A stretch of 8,158 bases of DNA from Thermoleophilia bacterium (GTDB lineage Bacteria; Actinomycetota; Thermoleophilia; Gaiellales; SKUG01): positions 1-8,158 of the forward strand of contig JAOPYS010000306.1 in assembly GCA_025964465.1 (NCBI GenBank), in the 5' to 3' direction. Positions 5,231-8,158 of the stretch are shown one piece after another. The notes under the pieces were generated by a model. The model made no database searches. It had not been told where the DNA came from and saw only the letters and a list, made by a program, of their open reading frames with translations. The number at the start of each line of letters is the position of its first letter. Position 1 is the first letter of the stretch. The position numbers were made by a program, and so were the translations under genes.

Positions 5231-5617
5231 ATGGACTTTCGAGGCAGCATCACCAGCGCCAGGTCGCAGACGGTGGCGGCGATCGCCGAGCTGGATCGGT
5301 ACGACCGTGGCGCCGGCCCCGACGCGCCCGAGAACCGCTCGCACCTGGACCGCGCCATCCACCTGATCTCCCCGGGCGCGACCCGGGCCGGCGCCGATGC
5401 GCTGGACGCCTCGCGCTGGGACCGCTGGGTCACCGTCCGCCAGATCCGCGACACGGGGTCGGCGCTCGAGCTGCTCGACTCCGCGTGGTGGAGCCTGAAC
5501 GGCCGTGGCGGCTCGCTGCCCGACGTGGACGGCGCCCGCCGCTCCCTCGTCGACGCGGTCGGCTACCTCGACCGCGCCTCGTACGGCAGCCGCTGGGCCT
5601 CGCCGGTCGCCGCCTGA
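5231..5617 (+). CDS. Uncharacterised 128-residue helical protein (paralogue of the 976-1782 product)
   Basis: This small, probably cytoplasmic protein has no membrane segment, signal peptide or Cys. It looks mostly helical: ARSQTVAAIAELDRYD (10-25), SHLDRAIHLI (37-46), a Trp-rich middle (SRWDRWVTVRQIRDTGSALELLDSAWWSL, 61-89) and DVDGARRSLVDAVGYLDRA (98-116). The motif Leu82, Ala85, Trp87, Leu89, then Asp98-Val99, Gly101-Ala102, Arg104 and Leu113 aligns with residues 156-195 of the 976-1782 product, suggesting a shared domain without that protein's proline-rich arms. The start has a good Shine-Dalgarno, GGGAGGG (5219-5225), 5 bases before the ATG. It diverges from tRNA-Gln and converges on the 713-residue gene with a 13-base gap. 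No function is assigned. Confidence 0.8.
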   Translation: MDFRGSITSARSQTVAAIAELDRYDRGAGPDAPENRSHLDRAIHLISPGATRAGADALDASRWDRWVTVRQIRDTGSALELLDSAWWSLNGRGGSLPDVDGARRSLVDAVGYLDRASYGSRWASPVAA

Positions 5618-5630
5618 CGGCGCGTCGCGA

Positions 5631-7772
5631 CTAGAAGTCGCCGTCGGACGGGTTGCCGTTGTCGGTGGAGTTGCCGCGGTTGCGTTCGGCCTCGCGCTGG
5701 CGCTCCGCCTCGCGCTGGCGGTCGGCTTCACGTTGGCGCTCGGCCTCGCGCTGGCGTTCCGCCTCGCGGGCCTGGTCCGCCTGGCGCTGGCGTTCGGCCT
5801 CGCGCTGCTGCTCGGCCTGGCGCTGCCGGTCGATCTCGGCCTGGCGCTGCCGCTCGATCTCGCGCTGGCGGGCCTCCTCGGCGTCGCGCTGGCGCTGGAT
5901 CTCGCGCTGGCGCTCCAGTTCGCGCTGCCGCTCGATCTCCCGCTGGCGCTCGAGCTCGCGCTGGCGCGCTTCCTCCTCACGCTTGCGACGCAGGGAATCG
6001 GATGCGCTCGCGTTGAAGGTGCGCTTCTCCGTGACGCGGCCGCTGTCCTTGAGGGCGCGGCTGCCGGACTTCTCGTCGAGCACGGCCTTGGTCTGCGAGA
6101 AGGTGTAGTCGTACAGCTGGTCCGTGCCCTCCTCGCGCTGCTCGCTCCAGCGGCGGAACTCGCGGTGCAGCACGCCGTCGACGGAACCCATCTCGGCATC
6201 CCAGGCCGCGCCGGTCGGCCCACCGAGCTCGTAGAGGTGGCTGGCGGTGCCGTCGGCCGACCTCGCGCCGATGAGTGCCGCGCCCGGGTTGGAGCCCTCG
6301 TAGACCGAGTTGACGAGGGCGTCGGCGGTGATCGCAGCGCGTCCCTCGGCGGCGGTTCGGAACGATGCGGTCAGCTTGGTGGGGGAGCCGTTGGCGCTGC
6401 CACCGAGGCTGCGGCCGATCGGCTCGCTCGTCACGAACGGTGTCAGCCGTTCGCGGAACCCGAGCTTCGACGAGAGGTCGACGCCGTAGAGCTTGGGGCC
6501 GGTCTGCAGGCCGAGGTTGGTGACGGGTGCGAGCGACGCCGACGGCGTGGCGAGGCGGCCGTCGCCATCGAGGCCGTAGGCGTGGAACTTCCCGCCCACC
6601 TTGATGATGGCGTGCGAGTCCTTCGCGTCCGCGGCGAGCGCGGCGGCGCCGGCGTCGTGCGCCGAACCCGCGCCCGCCCCGAGCGGCGCGCCGATGCGCA
6701 GCGGCTTGCCGGCGGAGTCGGTGCCCAGGCGCAGGCCCTTGAGTTCTGCGGGCTGCATCGAGTCGAGGTCGAACCTCGCGGCGGCGCCCGATTCGACGAG
6801 CGCTTCACCCGGCTGGGGGAAGGTGCGCAGCGTCGTCGAGTCCTGGAACGTGAGCGCGTCGAGCTGACGCAGGCCGGCGCCCTTGGCGCGCGTGGACTGC
6901 ACGTCGCCGCCGTCGACCGCGTAGGCGTAGGTGTGACCGCCGACCGTCACGAGGGCGCTGTGGTCGATGCCGGCCTCGAACAGGTCGCGCGCCGCCACCT
7001 GCGGGGACGCATACCCCTTCGCCTCACCGATCGGCGAGCCGAGCTTGGTCTCGGCGCCGGAGGCGTCCTCACCCAGGCGGGTGCCGGAGAACGCCGTGCC
7101 CGGACCCTTGGCCGGGTCGATTCGGATCGCGTCGAGGTCGAGGCCGCCCACCGCGAGCCCGTGGTTCTGGAAGGCGACGGAGTCGCCGTCGCCGCCGCCC
7201 CCGGCGCGCTGGAGCAGGTCGCCCTGGTGGGTGACGTAGGAGTCGACCGGCAGGCTGCCGACCTTGGCCGGCAGGTCCGGGGTCGCGGCCGAGTGACCGT
7301 CGAGCTTCGCCTCCGAGGGCAGCACCGCGAACCTGCCGTCGGCAGCGGTCACGACCGAGACGTCCGTGCCCATGCCGGCGGCGGCCGAGCGCGCCTCCTC
7401 GGGCGTCTTGAGCCCGGAAGCGAGGGCATCCACCGTTCGCGGCTTGATGGCCTGCGCCGACAGCAGGCCGATGAGACCGGCGCCGGCGACCGCCCCGGCG
7501 ATCGCGAGCGGCGCCTTGGACGCTCCGGCTGCACCCCCACCGCCGCGCAGGAGCATCGCACCGCCGACCACCGCGCCGGCGAGCATGCCGATGCCCCCGA
7601 GCACGCGCAGCGTCGTGCGCGGGCCTGAGCGGGTGTCGACGACGAGCTTGGCGCCGCCACCGCCCGCGGCCGCGCCGTCGGCGGCAGTGCTCGCGTCGGC
7701 CCCGCTGGGCGCATCGTTCGGCGCCACGGCTCGTTCGACCACGCGCGGCGTGGCAGCATCGATCCTGCTCAT
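5631..7772 (-). CDS. Large uncharacterised protein: two membrane segments, degenerate repeat domains and a long Arg/Glu/Gln helix
   Basis: This 713-residue protein is not recognised as a whole. The N-terminus (1-50) is Ala/Gly/Asp-rich and polar. Two hydrophobic, Gly/Ala-rich segments follow at about 54-76 and 86-108, forming a helical hairpin. Residues 110-520 hold about four degenerate repeats, each with an Ala-rich helix and then a strand-turn-strand: TPEEARSAA...DGRFAV (123-150), SPQVAARDLFEAG...VTVGGHTYAYAVDG (256-288), an AAALAADAKD...IKVGGKFHAYGLDG unit (376-403), and AAEGRAAITADALV...SHLYELGG (474-518). Linkers carry LG/GSPIG-like turns. Residues 594-697 are almost entirely R, E, Q, A, I and D in a repeated RQREAE/RQREIE pattern, as in a single alpha-helix or coiled-coil rod. 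The tail is polar (GNSTDNGNPSDGDF). The ATG at 7772 has only a weak GGGGCGGGAC before it. A scaffold or surface-associated role is possible but unproven. Confidence 0.8.
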   Translation of the reverse strand: MSRIDAATPRVVERAVAPNDAPSGADASTAADGAAAGGGGAKLVVDTRSGPRTTLRVLGGIGMLAGAVVGGAMLLRGGGGAAGASKAPLAIAGAVAGAGLIGLLSAQAIKPRTVDALASGLKTPEEARSAAAGMGTDVSVVTAADGRFAVLPSEAKLDGHSAATPDLPAKVGSLPVDSYVTHQGDLLQRAGGGGDGDSVAFQNHGLAVGGLDLDAIRIDPAKGPGTAFSGTRLGEDASGAETKLGSPIGEAKGYASPQVAARDLFEAGIDHSALVTVGGHTYAYAVDGGDVQSTRAKGAGLRQLDALTFQDSTTLRTFPQPGEALVESGAAARFDLDSMQPAELKGLRLGTDSAGKPLRIGAPLGAGAGSAHDAGAAALAADAKDSHAIIKVGGKFHAYGLDGDGRLATPSASLAPVTNLGLQTGPKLYGVDLSSKLGFRERLTPFVTSEPIGRSLGGSANGSPTKLTASFRTAAEGRAAITADALVNSVYEGSNPGAALIGARSADGTASHLYELGGPTGAAWDAEMGSVDGVLHREFRRWSEQREEGTDQLYDYTFSQTKAVLDEKSGSRALKDSGRVTEKRTFNASASDSLRRKREEEARQRELERQREIERQRELERQREIQRQRDAEEARQREIERQRQAEIDRQRQAEQQREAERQRQADQAREAERQREAERQREADRQREAERQREAERNRGNSTDNGNPSDGDF
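5682..5993 (-). repeat. In-gene degenerate tandem repeat coding for the Arg/Glu/Gln rod
   Basis: The codons of residues 594-697 of the 713-residue protein form an imperfect tandem array of 12-24-base units, related by CTGGCGCTCGGCCTCGCG on the plus strand. Units vary between EAE, EIE, ELE and QAE but keep R-Q-R at regular spacing. Such arrays can change length by slippage or recombination. The opposite strand reads as long Leu/Ala-rich or Arg/Ser-Trp-rich open frames, which are artefacts of this composition. Confidence 0.8.
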
Positions 7773-7889
7773 CTTCGTCCCGCCCCTGTGTCCCGTGGGA
7801 GGAGGGCGCGCGGCGTCCCGTCCGCAGGCCGTCCCTACCGAGGTGTCGGGTCAGGCGGACTCGCCGTTGCAGGCGCGCTGGCCGGTCGT

Positions 7890-7934
7890 CTCCATGCCCG
7901 ATCGTCGAGTTGATCTCGACGAAGTGCGATGGAG
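7890..7934. repeat. 45-bp palindromic repeat, copy 1
   Basis: It begins CTCCAT and ends ATGGAG, with an inner 8-bp stem TCGTCGAG/CTCGACGA around the loop TTGAT. It differs from copy 3 at a few positions: GCCCGA where copies 2 and 3 have CCGCGA, and one loop base. Confidence 0.8.
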
Positions 7935-7973
7935 CCGAGCTCCCATGTCTCGAAGTGCGAGTGGCAGGCGCAG

Positions 7974-8018
7974 CTCCATCCGCGATCGTCGACTTCAGGA
8001 CGACGAACTGCGATGGAG
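7974..8018. repeat. 45-bp palindromic repeat, copy 2
   Basis: It has the same length and ends as copies 1 and 3. The inner stem carries a swapped base pair (G-C becomes C-G at stem position 8), which preserves pairing, and one A-A mismatch at position 7. Only 7 bases separate it from copy 3. Confidence 0.8.
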
Positions 8019-8025
8019 GGCGTAG

Positions 8026-8070
8026 CTCCATCCGCGATCGTCGAGTTCATCTCGACGAAGTGCGATGGAG
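8026..8070. repeat. 45-bp palindromic repeat, copy 3
   Basis: The outer stem is CTCCAT/ATGGAG and the middle stem CGC/GCG. The inner stem TCGTCGAG/CTCGACGA closes the loop TTCAT, for about 17 base pairs in total with small internal loops. A separate 7-bp hairpin follows at 8075-8094. Confidence 0.8.
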
Positions 8071-8074
8071 CTGA

Positions 8075-8094
8075 GCTCTCCCGTCGCGGAGAGC
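8075..8094. repeat. Short 7-bp hairpin after the palindrome array
   Basis: GCTCTCC (8075-8081) pairs with GGAGAGC (8088-8094) around the 6-base loop CGTCGC. No T-run follows, so a terminator role on either strand is uncertain. Confidence 0.4.
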
Positions 8095-8158
8095 CCACCG
8101 ACAAGCAGGAGGAGCGAGCGTCGCGAGGCGCGAGGCAATCACGACCGAGCGACGAGGG

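Larger units (their letters stand above)
7773..8158. other. Intergenic region with palindromic repeats at the window's right edge
   Basis: No convincing gene is present. The region holds three 45-bp palindromic repeats (7890-8070), one shorter hairpin (GCTCTCC 8075-8081 with GGAGAGC 8088-8094) and a GC-rich tail. The bases upstream of the 713-residue gene (7773-7889) show no clear promoter; TAGGGA-like text on the minus strand lacks a matching -35. Confidence 0.55.

Noticed and set aside
5653..6108. Plus-strand frame with repeated RSASRW units, resembling a repeat protein
   Set aside because: It is the reverse complement of the coding tandem repeat in the 713-residue gene, and the periodicity comes from that array.
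5505..7628. A 707-codon plus-strand open frame opposite the 713-residue gene
   Set aside because: It is the antisense shadow of a GC-rich gene. Its Leu/Ala-rich part is simply the complement of the Arg/Glu/Gln array, and the minus frame has coherent segments and repeats.
7890..8070. Possible CRISPR array
   Set aside because: The repeats are 45-bp palindromes with gaps of 39 and 7 bases. There are no uniform spacers, only three copies, and no cas genes nearby.
7835..8104. Minus-strand 89-codon frame across the palindromic repeats
   Set aside because: Its repeated peptide text (SSAPSHFVE.NSTI) is only the translation of the palindromic DNA repeats, and no start signal supports it.

Overview
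The window is a high-GC bacterial chromosome segment. It looks actinobacterial, possibly Thermoleophilia-like. The reasons are GC-ending codons almost throughout, TANNNT-type -10 boxes, one likely leaderless GTG start, and proline/glycine-rich lineage-specific proteins. The taxonomic guess is inference only. Sampled 60-base lines run about 72-75% GC in the flanking genes and as low as 62-65% in part of the middle.

Layout. The left part (1-1782) carries the 3' end of a PAP2-type phosphatase gene and a complete SRAP/YedK-type peptidase gene that senses abasic DNA. Converging on these is a minus-strand gene for an unknown protein with proline-rich ends and a helical core. The right part (5021-8158) carries a tRNA-Gln(CUG) gene on the minus strand with a good promoter, and a divergent gene for a 128-residue helical protein. 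Beyond that is a long minus-strand gene for a 713-residue protein with two membrane segments, about four degenerate repeats and a 100-residue Arg/Glu/Gln helix. The window ends in three copies of a 45-bp palindromic repeat.

The central observation is that a 26-bp direct repeat (22/26 identical, 12 bp exact at its core) spans the 3' end of the tRNA-Gln gene (5010-5035) and recurs at 1914-1939. The orientation and position are those expected for a tRNA-targeted integration. The roughly 3.1 kb between the copies therefore reads as a small genomic island, or the remnant of one. No integrase is present.

The island carries three plus-strand genes of unrecognised function in a row: a membrane-anchored protein with an extracytoplasmic C-terminal part (A), a soluble alpha/beta-looking protein 2 nt downstream (B), and a four-helix membrane protein that probably has its own leaderless promoter (C). 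A minus-strand small ORF lies between C and the tRNA. This cargo is the best candidate here for an undescribed accessory system. A defence or conflict role is only a hypothesis from its location.

The two host proteins flanking the island (976-1782 and 5231-5617) share a motif, L..A.W.L followed by DV.GA.R. They appear to be distant paralogues that would have been neighbours around the tRNA before the insertion.
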